From: Halomonas sp. Bachu 37 | GTDB lineage: Bacteria; Pseudomonadota; Gammaproteobacteria; Pseudomonadales; Halomonadaceae | NCBI RefSeq assembly: GCF_039691755.1 | Contig: NZ_CP137552.1 | Location: forward strand, 2,108,001 to 2,172,000 | DNA: 64,000 nucleotides | Direction: 5' to 3' | Shown here: positions 44,776 to 53,563 of the stretch, piece by piece | Numbering within the stretch: position 1 is the stretch's first letter | Layout: every line of letters begins with the position of its first letter | Translations under genes and position numbers: made by a program | The notes under the pieces: generated by a model | Databases searched by the model: none | Seen by the model: only the letters and a program-made list of their open reading frames with translations | Told to the model about the DNA's origin: nothing

Positions 44776-45460
44776 ATCATCTCCTCGACTCAGCATCGTG
44801 ATGCCGATGCTTGACGAAGCCGCCGCGATCGAGGCGACACTGACCGCGCTGCAGCCGCTGCGCGCCCAAGGGGCCGAGGTGATCGTGGTGGACGGCGGCA
44901 GCGCTGACCAGAGCGTGGCCCTGGCCACCCCACTGGCGGACGTTGCGATGACCGGTGAACCGGGCCGGGCGCGGCAGATGAATCTGGGCGCGCGGCAGGC
45001 CCGTGCGTCGGCGCTGCTGTTCCTGCACGCCGACACCCACCTACCCCCGGACGCCATGGAACGGATACTTCACGCGCTAGATACCCACACCTGGGGACGC
45101 TTTGATATTCGGCTTGCCGGACACAGCCGCTGGCTCCCCGTGGTGAGCTGGATGATGAATCGGCGTTCGCGGCTCACCGGCATCGCCACCGGTGACCAAG
45201 GACTCTTCGTGCGCGCCGACACCTTCCAGGCAGTCGGCGGCTTTCCCCAACAGCCGTTGATGGAGGACATCGAACTCACGAAACGGCTCAGACGGACCTT
45301 ACGGCCCGCCTGCTTGAAGGCGCAAGTGGTAAGCTCGGGAAGGCGCTGGGATCGACAGGGTGCCTGGAAAACGATCCGCCTGATGTGGCGGCTGCGCTAT
45401 CGCTACTGGCGCGGTGTCAGCGCCACCCAACTGGCCAAGGAGTATCGTCATGCGCGCTGA
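44762..45460 (+). CDS. Family 2 glycosyltransferase, TIGR04283-like
   Basis: A 232-residue cytoplasmic GT-A-fold transferase. It starts LSIVMPMLDEAAAIEATL after a short lead and has VIVVDGGSADQS (nucleotide-sugar Asp), GRARQMNLGARQA, FLHADTHLPP and FQAVGGFPQQPLMEDIEL. This is the pattern of the rSAM/selenodomain-associated transferase 2 family. The TTG start is supported by a strong GGGAGGG seven bases upstream and overlaps the ATPase gene. Its stop overlaps the start of the transferase-1-type gene, an association seen in many genomes. Confidence 0.85.
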   Translation: MSSVESSPRLSIVMPMLDEAAAIEATLTALQPLRAQGAEVIVVDGGSADQSVALATPLADVAMTGEPGRARQMNLGARQARASALLFLHADTHLPPDAMERILHALDTHTWGRFDIRLAGHSRWLPVVSWMMNRRSRLTGIATGDQGLFVRADTFQAVGGFPQQPLMEDIELTKRLRRTLRPACLKAQVVSSGRRWDRQGAWKTIRLMWRLRYRYWRGVSATQLAKEYRHAR

Positions 45461-46073
45461 CCGTGAGTCGCCGCCCCACCTCCACCTGCTGGCCAAGGCA
45501 CCGCTGGCGGGGCAGGCCAAGACGCGCCTGATTCCCCTGCTGGGAGCCGAAGGCGCCGCCAAGGCGCATGCGGAACTGGTGCACCACTGCGTGGCGAATG
45601 CCTGCGGGGCGCTACCCCCGGCTCAGGTCACCCTATGGACTGCGCTTGACCATGACCACCCGCTGTTCATCGAGCTTCGCGATCGCGTTGGCTTGACGTT
45701 GCAGGCCCAGCCAGACGGCGACCTGGGAGCCCGCATTCGCCACGCCCTGATCAGTACGCCCGGCCCCGCCATGGTGATGGGCAGCGACTGTCCCGGCATC
45801 ACCTGTGAATTGATTTCCAGCTGCATAAAGCAACTTGCCACTCATGACGTGGTCATCTTGCCCGCCGAAGACGGCGGTTACGGTCTGATTGGCATGCGAC
45901 ACGACTACCCTGCCCTGTTCGAGGCCATCCCCTGGGGAACTCATCGCGTACTGGCGACGACCCGGTACCGGATCGAGGCAGCCGGGCTGAACGCCGCCTA
46001 TCCGGCGACGATCTGGGATATGGACCGCCCCGAAGACTGGCAACGCTGGAAAGCACTTCCCACGTCACGGTAA
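45450..46073 (+). CDS. TIGR04282-like transferase (CofC/GT-A fold)
   Basis: A 207-residue protein with KAPLAGQAKTRLIPLLG at the N-terminus, VMGSDCPGIT and PAEDGGYGLIGM, the hallmarks of the rSAM/selenodomain-associated transferase 1 family, a nucleotidyl or glycosyl transferase fold. AAGGAG lies seven bases before the ATG inside the preceding gene. Related pairs occur in arsenosugar and selenium-related loci; no ArsM, ArsS or selenoneine gene is visible here, so the product is open. Confidence 0.87.
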   Translation: MRADRESPPHLHLLAKAPLAGQAKTRLIPLLGAEGAAKAHAELVHHCVANACGALPPAQVTLWTALDHDHPLFIELRDRVGLTLQAQPDGDLGARIRHALISTPGPAMVMGSDCPGITCELISSCIKQLATHDVVILPAEDGGYGLIGMRHDYPALFEAIPWGTHRVLATTRYRIEAAGLNAAYPATIWDMDRPEDWQRWKALPTSR

Positions 46074-46122
46074 GGGTTTTCCTATAACAATCAGTTCTCA
46101 CCCATTGGCACTGGAGGTAGCC

Positions 46123-48267
46123 GTGACCCGACAACGCTTACTGATCGCGGCATTACTGCTGGCTGCCATTGGCATCTTTTTTCTCAGTGGGGCTCATCAA
46201 TGGTTCACGCTTGAGACACTCAAGGCCTACCAAAGCGACTTCCAAGCGGCATTCGACCAATCGCCCTGGCGGGTCGCGGGCATCTTCCTTGCGCTGTATG
46301 TCGCCATCACGGCCCTGTCGTTACCGGGTGCCACACTGCTGACGCTGCTGGGCGGGGCGCTTTTCGGGTTGGGTTGGGGGCTGTTGATCATCTCGTTCGC
46401 CAGCACCCTGGGCGCGACCCTGGCGTTTATGCTGTCGCGGTTTCTCTTTCGTCAGCCTGTCGAAACGCGTTTTCCGCGCCAGCTCGAGGCAGTGAATCGC
46501 GGCGTGGAGCGCGACGGGGCCCTTTATCTTTTCACCTTGCGCCTGGTGCCGGTGTTTCCGTTCTTCATGATCAACCTGGTCATGGGACTGACGCGGATCA
46601 GGACCGTCACGTTCTACTGGGTGAGCCAGGTGGCCATGCTTCCCGGCACGGCGGTTTACGTGAACGCAGGGGGCCAACTGGGCGATCTGGAAAGCCTTGG
46701 CGGAATCATTTCACCACCGCTGATCGCCTCGTTCCTGCTGCTGGCCATCTTTCCCTGGCTTGCCCGGCGTATCGTTCTGCTGGTACAGCGGCGCAAGGTC
46801 TACCGAGGATTTAGCCGCCCGTCACGCTTCGATTACGACATCCTGGTCATCGGCGGCGGCTCGGCGGGGCTGGTCACCAGCTATATCGCCAATGCCGTCA
46901 ACGCCAAGGTTGCGTTGGTGGAAGAACACAAGATGGGCGGCGACTGCCTGAACACCGGCTGCGTACCCTCCAAGGCGCTGATTCGCGCCGCCCGTGCCGC
47001 CCACGAGGTTCGCACCGCGTCACGCTTCGGTGTGAGCGCCGGCGAACCGCAAATCGACTTTGCCAAGGTAATGGACCACGTTCGCCAGGCGATTGGCGAT
47101 ATCGAACCCCACGACAGCGTGGAGCGCTATCGCGGCTTGGGCATCGACGTTTATCGAGACCATGCAAGGCTCACGTCACCGTGGGAGGTTCAGGTCGGCG
47201 ATAGGACGCTCAACGCACGGCATATCGTGCTTGCCACCGGAGCCAGGCCACGAGTGCCGCCACTGCCGGGAATCGAGGACGCTCCGCTGCTGACCTCTGA
47301 AACTCTGTGGTCACTGACGAAATTGCCAAGGCGCCTGGTGGTACTGGGCGGCGGTGCCATTGGCTGCGAGCTGAGCCAGAGCTTTGCCCGCCTGGGCAGC
47401 CGGGTCACGCTGGTCGAAGGAACACCCCAACTGCTGGGCCGAGAGGATCGGGAAGTGGGTGAGCTGGTCGAACATGCCCTGAGCAATGAAGGGGTCACGG
47501 TGATGACCGACGCCAGGGCGAGGGAGATCACCAACGACGCGACAGGCTACCAGCTGGTGGTGAACCATCACGGCGAGCGGCAGGCACTTGCGTTTGACTA
47601 CCTGCTCGTCAGCGCGGGCCGCCAGGCCAACGTGGAAGGCTTGGGGCTGGAAGCCCTGGGCATCACCACGACACAGGCCGGAACTCTGGAGCTTAACGAG
47701 CGCCTGCAAACCCGCCTGCCCAATATCTGGGCCTGTGGAGATCTGGCCGGGCCGTACCAGCTGACTCACGCCGCGGCCCATCAGGCGTGGCACGTGGCGG
47801 TCAACGCCCTGTTTGGCGAGCTGAAGCGCTTTGCCGTGGATTACCGCATCATGCCGGCGGTCACCTACGTGCAGCCGGAAGTCGCTCGCGTCGGGCTGAA
47901 CGAAAAACAAGCCAGGGAGAAAGGCATCGCATTCGAGGTGACCCGCTATGCCATGAGTGAAAGCGACCGTGCCATCGCCGAAGGCGCCACCCAGGGCTTC
48001 ATCAAAGTGCTTACCGTGCCCGGCAAGGACAGGATTCTCGGTGCAACCATCGTGGCGGAAAACGCCGGCGAGTGGCTGGGTGAATTCACCATCGCCATGA
48101 AGCACGGTCTGGGGCTGAACAAGTTACTGGGCACCATTCACCCCTACCCCACGCTCGGCGAAGCAGCCAAGGCCACCGCGGGAGTCTGGAAAAACGCCCA
48201 CAAGCCGGAGCGGGTACTCAAGTTATTGAAGCGCTACTTCACCTGGCGGCGCGGTAAGGAAAAATGA
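46123..48267 (+). CDS. VTT/TVP38 membrane domain fused to a mercuric-reductase-like flavoprotein
   Basis: A 714-residue fusion. Residues about 1-225 are a TVP38/DedA-like (VTT) membrane domain with LSLPGATLLTLLGGALFG and RLVPVFPFFMINLVMG. Residues about 235-714 are a complete disulfide oxidoreductase: the FAD motif DYDILVIGGGSAGLV, the redox pair in GGDCLNTGCVPSKAL, NAD motif VVLGGGAIGCELSQS, WACGDLAG and the C-terminal HPYPTLGEAAK with His. No N-terminal HMA domain or C-terminal Cys pair of true mercuric reductase is present. The GTG start follows GGAGG. Electron flow to a membrane-associated substrate is possible. Confidence 0.88.
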   Translation: MTRQRLLIAALLLAAIGIFFLSGAHQWFTLETLKAYQSDFQAAFDQSPWRVAGIFLALYVAITALSLPGATLLTLLGGALFGLGWGLLIISFASTLGATLAFMLSRFLFRQPVETRFPRQLEAVNRGVERDGALYLFTLRLVPVFPFFMINLVMGLTRIRTVTFYWVSQVAMLPGTAVYVNAGGQLGDLESLGGIISPPLIASFLLLAIFPWLARRIVLLVQRRKVYRGFSRPSRFDYDILVIGGGSAGLVTSYIANAVNAKVALVEEHKMGGDCLNTGCVPSKALIRAARAAHEVRTASRFGVSAGEPQIDFAKVMDHVRQAIGDIEPHDSVERYRGLGIDVYRDHARLTSPWEVQVGDRTLNARHIVLATGARPRVPPLPGIEDAPLLTSETLWSLTKLPRRLVVLGGGAIGCELSQSFARLGSRVTLVEGTPQLLGREDREVGELVEHALSNEGVTVMTDARAREITNDATGYQLVVNHHGERQALAFDYLLVSAGRQANVEGLGLEALGITTTQAGTLELNERLQTRLPNIWACGDLAGPYQLTHAAAHQAWHVAVNALFGELKRFAVDYRIMPAVTYVQPEVARVGLNEKQAREKGIAFEVTRYAMSESDRAIAEGATQGFIKVLTVPGKDRILGATIVAENAGEWLGEFTIAMKHGLGLNKLLGTIHPYPTLGEAAKATAGVWKNAHKPERVLKLLKRYFTWRRGKEK

Positions 48268-49397
48268 CACGATTGCTACTCATCGGCGCGGGCCATGCCC
48301 ACGCTTTCGTATTGGAAGCCTTTGCTCGGCGGCCCGACTCGGACATCTCGGTCACTGTCGTCAGTGAGAGTCGCTTGGCCGCGTATTCCGGTAGCGTGCC
48401 GGCGTGGCTGGCGGGCGAGTGCACCCTACGGGAGACGCAAGTCGACGTGGCTGCGCTATGTCACCGGGCGGGCGCTCACTTGATCCCTTCACCCGCCGTG
48501 GCACTTGATACGGCCACGCGCCAGGTCACGTTAGCGAATGGCGATGTCATCCCGTTCGATGTTGCTTCGCTGAACATTGGCTCTACCCTGGCGTTGCCGG
48601 TTCAGCATGACGGTCCGCTACCCTACTGTCTCGCCATGCGGCCACTCGGCTCACTTCATGAACGCTGGCAGGCACTACGAGACAGCGTGGCACAGCTGCC
48701 CTCGGGGGGTTGCCAGCAGGTAGTAAGCGTCGGCGGTGGTGCGGCGGGCTGTGAGACGCTGATGAGCGTGTTGGCGCAGCTGCGCCACCAGCGCCCGGAT
48801 ATCGATTGGCGCGGACATCTTCTCAGTGCCACTCGAGACCCGCTGCCCGATGCCGGGCGATTGCCCCGCTGGTTGACGCGGCGCGCGCTGGCCCGGGCGG
48901 ACATCCGCGTTCACTCGCCAGTACGCGGAGAAGCACTGGCTGCGGGAGGTGTATCGACCCATGATGACAGGTTCATCGAGGCGGATATCGTGCTGTGGGC
49001 GACGGGAGCCGTTGGCCATGGCTGGCTCTCGGATACCCGGCTGCCATTGGACGCCAAGGGGTTCATTCGGGTGGAGAGTACATTGGAGGTCATCGGTCAG
49101 CCGCATGTTTTTGCCGCAGGCGACTGCGCCGCCTTCAACCCGCCGTTGCCCAATGCGGGCGTTTATGCGGTACGCATGGGGCCGCACTTGGCTGACAACC
49201 TGCGCCGCGCCTGTCACGGCGAGCCACTGCAATCCTGGCAGCCACCCAAGCGCGTACTGGCCTTGATCGGCACTGGCGATGGCCACGCGATTGCCAGCCG
49301 TGGCGCCTTCGGCTTATCGGGAAAGTGGGTATGGGAGTGGAAAAGGCGGATTGATGCGCGCTTTATCACCCGCTTCAATCCGCCCTTCTCGAACTGA
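48264..49397 (+). CDS. SelD-N-like/NDH-2-type FAD oxidoreductase
   Basis: A 377-residue flavoprotein similar to the domain found N-terminal to SelD in some fusion proteins (TIGR03169-like). It has the FAD motif LLLIGAGHAHAFVLEAF, YSGSVPAWLAGE, a second nucleotide motif VSVGGGAAGCETLMS and the C-terminal FAAGDCAAF with PNAGVYAVRMGPHLADNL. Four bases overlap the upstream fusion gene, so the two flavoproteins are probably made together. The electron donor and acceptor are unknown. Confidence 0.85.
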   Translation: MTRLLLIGAGHAHAFVLEAFARRPDSDISVTVVSESRLAAYSGSVPAWLAGECTLRETQVDVAALCHRAGAHLIPSPAVALDTATRQVTLANGDVIPFDVASLNIGSTLALPVQHDGPLPYCLAMRPLGSLHERWQALRDSVAQLPSGGCQQVVSVGGGAAGCETLMSVLAQLRHQRPDIDWRGHLLSATRDPLPDAGRLPRWLTRRALARADIRVHSPVRGEALAAGGVSTHDDRFIEADIVLWATGAVGHGWLSDTRLPLDAKGFIRVESTLEVIGQPHVFAAGDCAAFNPPLPNAGVYAVRMGPHLADNLRRACHGEPLQSWQPPKRVLALIGTGDGHAIASRGAFGLSGKWVWEWKRRIDARFITRFNPPFSN

Positions 49398-49419
49398 CTC
49401 CTTGGGCTAGTTTGATGGG

Positions 49420-49878
49420 CTAGTTTGACTCGCGCCAGCCGCCGAGAACCCGGCTATCCGGGCCGAAGAAGACCAGCCGGTCATGGTCGATCAAATAACG
49501 GTAGGCGGTCTCCAGCATTGCAGTGACTCGCTGGGCGTCCTCCATGTTCGGGCATGCCATGCGCGTGGTAGCCAACTCGCTGAACTCGATGCGCTGGTTG
49601 TCGCCCAGATTGACGTGCCCGGTAAAGCGGTTGCAGCCGTCGTGACCGCTGACGCTGCCATCGCGGGAAATCTGGAAAAACGGTGTCTCCGGCATCGATA
49701 GGCGCTCATCGGTACCCATCAACAGCAGATTCCAGCGCTGCTCCACGACCGGGCCCGAGAGCCCAGCGCCACTCACCCCGTCCTGGGGTGCCGAGCTGGG
49801 CCCAGGTGCGCTGCTGCACGCGCTTAACAAGGCGACTGAGGCAAGCCATGGCAGTAAATGCCGACCTTTCATGTTCAT
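49420..49878 (-). CDS. META-domain (HslJ-like) lipoprotein
   Basis: A 152-residue precursor with a lipoprotein signal peptide (LLSAC lipobox) and a META domain: WNLLLMGTDERL, FFQISRDGSVSGHDGCNRFTG, MACPNMEDAQRVTAMLE. HslJ-type proteins are outer-membrane stress proteins. The start is the ATG at 49878; the open frame continues upstream without a signal peptide. The motif NRFTG with its paired cysteines is intact. Confidence 0.85.
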   Translation of the reverse strand: MNMKGRHLLPWLASVALLSACSSAPGPSSAPQDGVSGAGLSGPVVEQRWNLLLMGTDERLSMPETPFFQISRDGSVSGHDGCNRFTGHVNLGDNQRIEFSELATTRMACPNMEDAQRVTAMLETAYRYLIDHDRLVFFGPDSRVLGGWRESN

Positions 49879-49897
49879 GGTGCGTTCCCTTTCACTA

Positions 49898-50338
49898 TTA
49901 CCAGCTACCGCTGTTTTCCATGGACGCCCAGGGCTCCTGCGGCGCCAAGGCATCGCCTTTTTGCAGCAACTCGACCGAAATGCCGTCGGGGGATTTCACA
50001 AACGCCATGTGACCGTCTCGAGGCGGCCGGTTGATAGTGACGCCGTTATCCTGCAGGTGCTGGCAAAGCGCGTAAATATCGTCCACTCGATAGGCCAGGT
50101 GGCCGAAATTACGCCCACCGCTGTACTCCTCAGGGTCCCAGTTGTAGGTCAGTTCAAGCTCGGGAGCGGTCAAGCGCTGCGAGCGTGACTCATCCTCGGG
50201 CGCGGCCAGAAACACGAGCGTGAAACGACCCTTGTCGTTTTCCTTGCGGCGGACTTCCTTGAGACCCAGCAGGTCGCAGTAGAAATGCAGCGAAGCGTCG
50301 AGATCGCTGACACGCACCATGGTATGCAGGTACTGCAT
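49898..50338 (-). CDS. gloA: Glyoxalase I-like VOC protein (probable lactoylglutathione lyase)
   Basis: A 146-residue VOC-fold protein, starting [20 protein letters not shown] with AAGGAG seven bases upstream. Metal-ligand positions of nickel/zinc glyoxalase I are visible: His5 in LHTM, Glu in LELTYNW, His in [10 protein letters not shown] and Glu in [10 protein letters not shown]. These support a real GloA that detoxifies methylglyoxal. The C-terminus is about 10 residues longer than in E. coli. It lies between the META lipoprotein and SOD-like genes, all on the minus strand. Confidence 0.88.
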   Translation of the reverse strand: MQYLHTMVRVSDLDASLHFYCDLLGLKEVRRKENDKGRFTLVFLAAPEDESRSQRLTAPELELTYNWDPEEYSGGRNFGHLAYRVDDIYALCQHLQDNGVTINRPPRDGHMAFVKSPDGISVELLQKGDALAPQEPWASMENSGSW

Positions 50339-50430
50339 GGGCTGACTCCTTGAGTAGACATGGAAGCAAAGCCTCACTTGGGCTTTGCCTGGCACACATT
50401 CTGGAATACGGGCGGCGCGCTAGCCAACGA

Positions 50431-51009
50431 TCAAGCGAAATTCTGCTCGATGAACTCCCAGTTCACCAGTGGCCACAGGTTCTCCAGGTATTTCGCACGG
50501 CAGTGACGATAATCGTCATCCTCGCCGTTTTCCCAGAGGCCGATGGTCAGCAAGGGAGACTGTCCATGAGCCAGCAACGTGTCGCCATCGCGGGTTGTGA
50601 TGATCGCCACGCCGCCTTCCGCCGTCTTGATCAGCCAGGCCCATCCCGCCTCGAAATGTTCCGTCGCCTTGGCGATGAAGGCTTGGCGAAAGCGGTCAAA
50701 GGAGCCGAACTCGGCATCGATGGCCCGGGCCAGCGCCCCCTGAGGCTCTCCCCCGCCGAACGGCGTGAGGCAGTGCCAGTGAAAGGTGTGGTTCCACGCC
50801 TGGGCGGCCTGTTCGAAAACCTCTCCCGAACAGGAGTGGATCAGGTTTTCCAAGGATTGGCCGGCACTGTCCGTGCCCTGCACCAGGGCATTGAGCCGGT
50901 TGATATTGGCCTGATGCCGCTTGCCGTAGTGATACCCCAGGGTCTCGGACGAAAGGTGCGGCTCCAGCGCGTTCTTCTCGTAAGGTAGAGCAGGTAGTTC
51001 AAACGCCAT
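50431..51009 (-). CDS. Iron superoxide dismutase homologue lacking two metal ligands
   Basis: The 192-residue protein aligns over its whole length with SodB (MAFELPALPYEKNALEPH, AAQAWNHTFHWHCL, NWEFIEQNF). The first two metal ligands are present (His27, His74). The usual third and fourth ligands, in DVWEHAYY of active enzymes, are replaced: the sequence reads GLWENGEDDDY, with Gly157 for Asp and Asn161 for His. The gateway Tyr is Asn35. The nucleotide sequence was checked and is clean, without frameshift. It is unlikely to be a normal dismutase. GGAG lies six bases before the ATG. Confidence 0.9.
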   Translation of the reverse strand: MAFELPALPYEKNALEPHLSSETLGYHYGKRHQANINRLNALVQGTDSAGQSLENLIHSCSGEVFEQAAQAWNHTFHWHCLTPFGGGEPQGALARAIDAEFGSFDRFRQAFIAKATEHFEAGWAWLIKTAEGGVAIITTRDGDTLLAHGQSPLLTIGLWENGEDDDYRHCRAKYLENLWPLVNWEFIEQNFA

Positions 51010-51032
51010 CGGATACTCCATGCGGATAACGG

Positions 51033-51767
51033 TCACGCGCCGGGCGCGATGCCCTGGCCGCAGCCGCTGTACTGGGTACCGTCAACCGTCAGCGTCACCC
51101 GGGCCGGATACGGCTTGCCACTCATGCCATCGAAACAGGCGCCCGCTTCCAGCCGCAGGGTGAACGACTGATCGGGGCGCGTACTCTCCAGCACCACTCG
51201 GCCACTGTCGTTATCCAGCGCCACGATACGGTAATCACGGGTGAACTCGCGTTCGCCATAGTCCAGGCTGACGCTAAGCTCGGGGCGGTCATGGGCCAGG
51301 TCTACGGTCCAGCCCGGCTCGTTTCCCTGGCCATGGAACATCACGCCGGGGTAATCGTTGCGCGTCAGGGCCGAGCGTGTCTGGGTCTGCTGGCACTGCA
51401 ATTGACCGCGCGGCGTCTCCACCTGGGCTTGCTCGCCCCGGTTCCAGAAACTGATCTCGCCTTGCTGGTAACGTGCTCCGCTGGCGACGACCGCCGGCGG
51501 TAGATGCCAGGCGCCATGCAGCGACCATAACCGCAGCTCCTCGTTATCGGCCACCGCACTGACCAAGTGCTGCTCGGCCGGTTGGCAGTACCAGCCGGTG
51601 AAGCGTTCCGCCCCGCCGGTGAACAGCGCCGAAGGCAGCAATGGGGCGGAGTTCGTGGCTGGCGTGGCCGGTGTAGAAGAGGTGTTCGTCATCGGCGCGG
51701 CACAGCCCGCAAGCATCAGGAAGGTTGCCACGGCGAACGAAGCCGATGAATACGAAGGATAAGACAT
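51033..51767 (-). CDS. MliC-type lysozyme-inhibitor lipoprotein with a second COG3650-like domain
   Basis: A 244-residue lipoprotein precursor (lipobox LAGC near residue 22, Thr/Ser/Pro-rich linker). Residues about 55-125 match the MliC fold (FTGWYCQP, then SGARYQQGEISFWNRGEQAQ and QLQCQ), an inhibitor of c-type lysozyme in the periplasm. The following part, NEPGWTVDLAHDRPELSVSLDYG to SGKPYPARVTLTVDG, resembles the C-terminal domain of uncharacterised COG3650 lipoproteins. The frame is open upstream of this ATG but without a signal peptide. Confidence 0.8.
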   Translation of the reverse strand: MSYPSYSSASFAVATFLMLAGCAAPMTNTSSTPATPATNSAPLLPSALFTGGAERFTGWYCQPAEQHLVSAVADNEELRLWSLHGAWHLPPAVVASGARYQQGEISFWNRGEQAQVETPRGQLQCQQTQTRSALTRNDYPGVMFHGQGNEPGWTVDLAHDRPELSVSLDYGEREFTRDYRIVALDNDSGRVVLESTRPDQSFTLRLEAGACFDGMSGKPYPARVTLTVDGTQYSGCGQGIAPGA

Positions 51768-51831
51768 GCTGGATTCCCTGCGAGTCGTCGTTATGGGAAG
51801 CGCCTTCAAGAGAATGAAGATTATTGCGTTT

Positions 51832-52344
51832 TCAGCTGCGCTTGAACGCCTGCAGGTCGTGGGGATCGAAGCCCTCCACCTTCTCCGGCAGCTGTTTCTC
51901 TTCCCGCTTGAGGCGTACTTCCATCTTCTCCGCCAGGCGCTCGGCATCATCGTCGGTGGTGCGGCCGTTAAGTTCCGCCAACTGAGCCATACCCTGATGA
52001 TAGAAAGACAGGATGTTCAGTGCGTTGACGTTATCCTCGGCCACGGCCCGGCGCAACACCGGCAGATAACTGCTGATGCGGGCAAGGTGCTGCTTGAGCC
52101 CCGATACATAGCGCAGCTCTTTCATCCACGGGCGCTCACGCAACACGGCGAACGTCAGGCTGGTGAACAACAGTCCCAGGAAAACCCCCAGGCCATTGAG
52201 CCACAGGCTACTGCCGAAGGAGGCTGTCAGGAGCTGGGCGAACAGCATACCGAATACGATCAGCTGGGCCGCCATTGCCACGCTTATCAAGCGAGCCTTG
52301 CGACGGTAGGTTTCCGGGTCGTGCTGCTCCAGGTAAAAAATCAT
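51832..52344 (-). CDS. Small membrane protein of the DUF3087 type
   Basis: A 170-residue protein starting MIFYLEQHDPETYRRKARL, followed by two membrane helices (about 20-70) and a cytoplasmic helical tail rich in Arg, Glu and Lys. The N-terminal D-P-E-x-Y-R-R pattern resembles DUF3087 proteins of marine gammaproteobacteria. The function is unknown. AGAGAG lies five bases before the ATG. Confidence 0.75.
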   Translation of the reverse strand: MIFYLEQHDPETYRRKARLISVAMAAQLIVFGMLFAQLLTASFGSSLWLNGLGVFLGLLFTSLTFAVLRERPWMKELRYVSGLKQHLARISSYLPVLRRAVAEDNVNALNILSFYHQGMAQLAELNGRTTDDDAERLAEKMEVRLKREEKQLPEKVEGFDPHDLQAFKRS

Positions 52345-52439
52345 TGTCGCTCTCTTGTGGCCACACCTAGGGGTTGCCATGATACGGCCCGCAGCGGCGC
52401 AAAAAAAGCACCGGGATCAGCTCTTTATCCGCTCAGCGT

Positions 52440-53561
52440 TTATTGTCCCGGCGACTTTTCCAAGCGCTCGGCGGCGGTCAGCAACAGATGCTCGGTAGCG
52501 TCCCAGCCCAGGCAGGCATCGGTCACCGAAACCCCGTAGCGCAGCGCCCCGGGGTTCAACGGCTGCTTGCCCTCGAACAGGTGGCTCTCCAGCATCAGCC
52601 CCGCCAGGTTGCGCTCGCCCGCCTGACGCTGCGCCAGCACATCCAGCATGACCTCACTCTGGCGACGGTGATCCTTGCGCGCATTGGCGTGGCTGCAATC
52701 CACCATCAAGCGAGTATTCAAGCCCGCCTTGCGCAACTGGGCGCAGGCGGAGCGCACATGCTCTTTACTATAATTAGGCTCACCGTGGCCTCCCCGCAAC
52801 ACCAGATGGGTGTGGGGATTGCCCGGGGTTTGCTGCACCACTGGCCGGCCCGAGGCATCCATGGCAAAGCGCTGGTGGGAATGGGCGGCGGCGGCCATGG
52901 CATCCAAGGCCACCTGGATGTCACCGCTGGTGGCATTCTTGAACCCCACCGCCGCCTGCAGGTCGCTGGCCAGCTCGCGATGCAACTGGGATTCGGTGGT
53001 GCGCGCGCCGATTGCCACCCAGCTCAGCAGGTCCTCGAGATAGGGCGCCAGCATGGGCTGGAGGATTTCCGTGGCTACCGGCAGGCCGCGCTCGGCCACG
53101 GCGTGCATCAACTCGCGGGAGCGCAGCAGCCCATTGGCCATATCACCGCTTTCGTCCAGATCCGGATCGTAGGCCAGCCCCTTCCAGCCCACGGTGGTAC
53201 GCGGCTTTTCCACGTAGACTCGCATCACCGGCAGGAGCTGTTCGGATACTCTCTCGCTGAGCCTTGCCAGGCGATCCGCATAGTCGAGTGCGGCTTTCGA
53301 ATCATGAATGGAACACGGCCCCACCACGACCAGCAGACGCTCGTCACGACCAGCGAGGATATTGTTGACGGCGCGGCGTTGAAGGCCGATACGCTCTTTC
53401 AGCCCCGCCGACAAGGGGATTTCCTGGCGTAGCTCGGCGGGTGTGGGCAAAGGGATGCTATGAGCCATGACGGTACTGTGGGCCATAACGGCGCTATGGG
53501 CCAGGACGGGACGGGGGGAACAGGCCTCGGCGGCCAGGGTATGCTTGACTGATACGTTCAC
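52440..53561 (-). CDS. aroG: 3-deoxy-7-phosphoheptulonate synthase, class I
   Basis: DAHP synthase: joins phosphoenolpyruvate and erythrose 4-phosphate, the first step of aromatic amino acid synthesis. The catalytic segments are VVGPCSIHD, VYVEKPRTTVGWKGL, GFKNATSGD and VDCSHANARKDHRRQ. I place the start at a GTG eight bases after GGAG, giving 373 residues; an ATG at 53588 is also in frame. The N-terminal ~40 residues contain a short A-H-S-x-V-M repeat before the conserved domain. The gene follows a long leader with two aromatic-rich mini-ORFs. Which of Phe, Tyr or Trp inhibits the enzyme cannot be read from the sequence. Confidence 0.9.
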   Translation of the reverse strand: MNVSVKHTLAAEACSPRPVLAHSAVMAHSTVMAHSIPLPTPAELRQEIPLSAGLKERIGLQRRAVNNILAGRDERLLVVVGPCSIHDSKAALDYADRLARLSERVSEQLLPVMRVYVEKPRTTVGWKGLAYDPDLDESGDMANGLLRSRELMHAVAERGLPVATEILQPMLAPYLEDLLSWVAIGARTTESQLHRELASDLQAAVGFKNATSGDIQVALDAMAAAAHSHQRFAMDASGRPVVQQTPGNPHTHLVLRGGHGEPNYSKEHVRSACAQLRKAGLNTRLMVDCSHANARKDHRRQSEVMLDVLAQRQAGERNLAGLMLESHLFEGKQPLNPGALRYGVSVTDACLGWDATEHLLLTAAERLEKSPGQ

Positions 53562-53563
53562 GC

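Noticed and set aside
46123..48267. Mercury resistance gene merA
   Set aside because: The protein lacks the HMA domain and C-terminal cysteine pair of MerA, is fused to a VTT domain, and no merR, merT or merP is adjacent.
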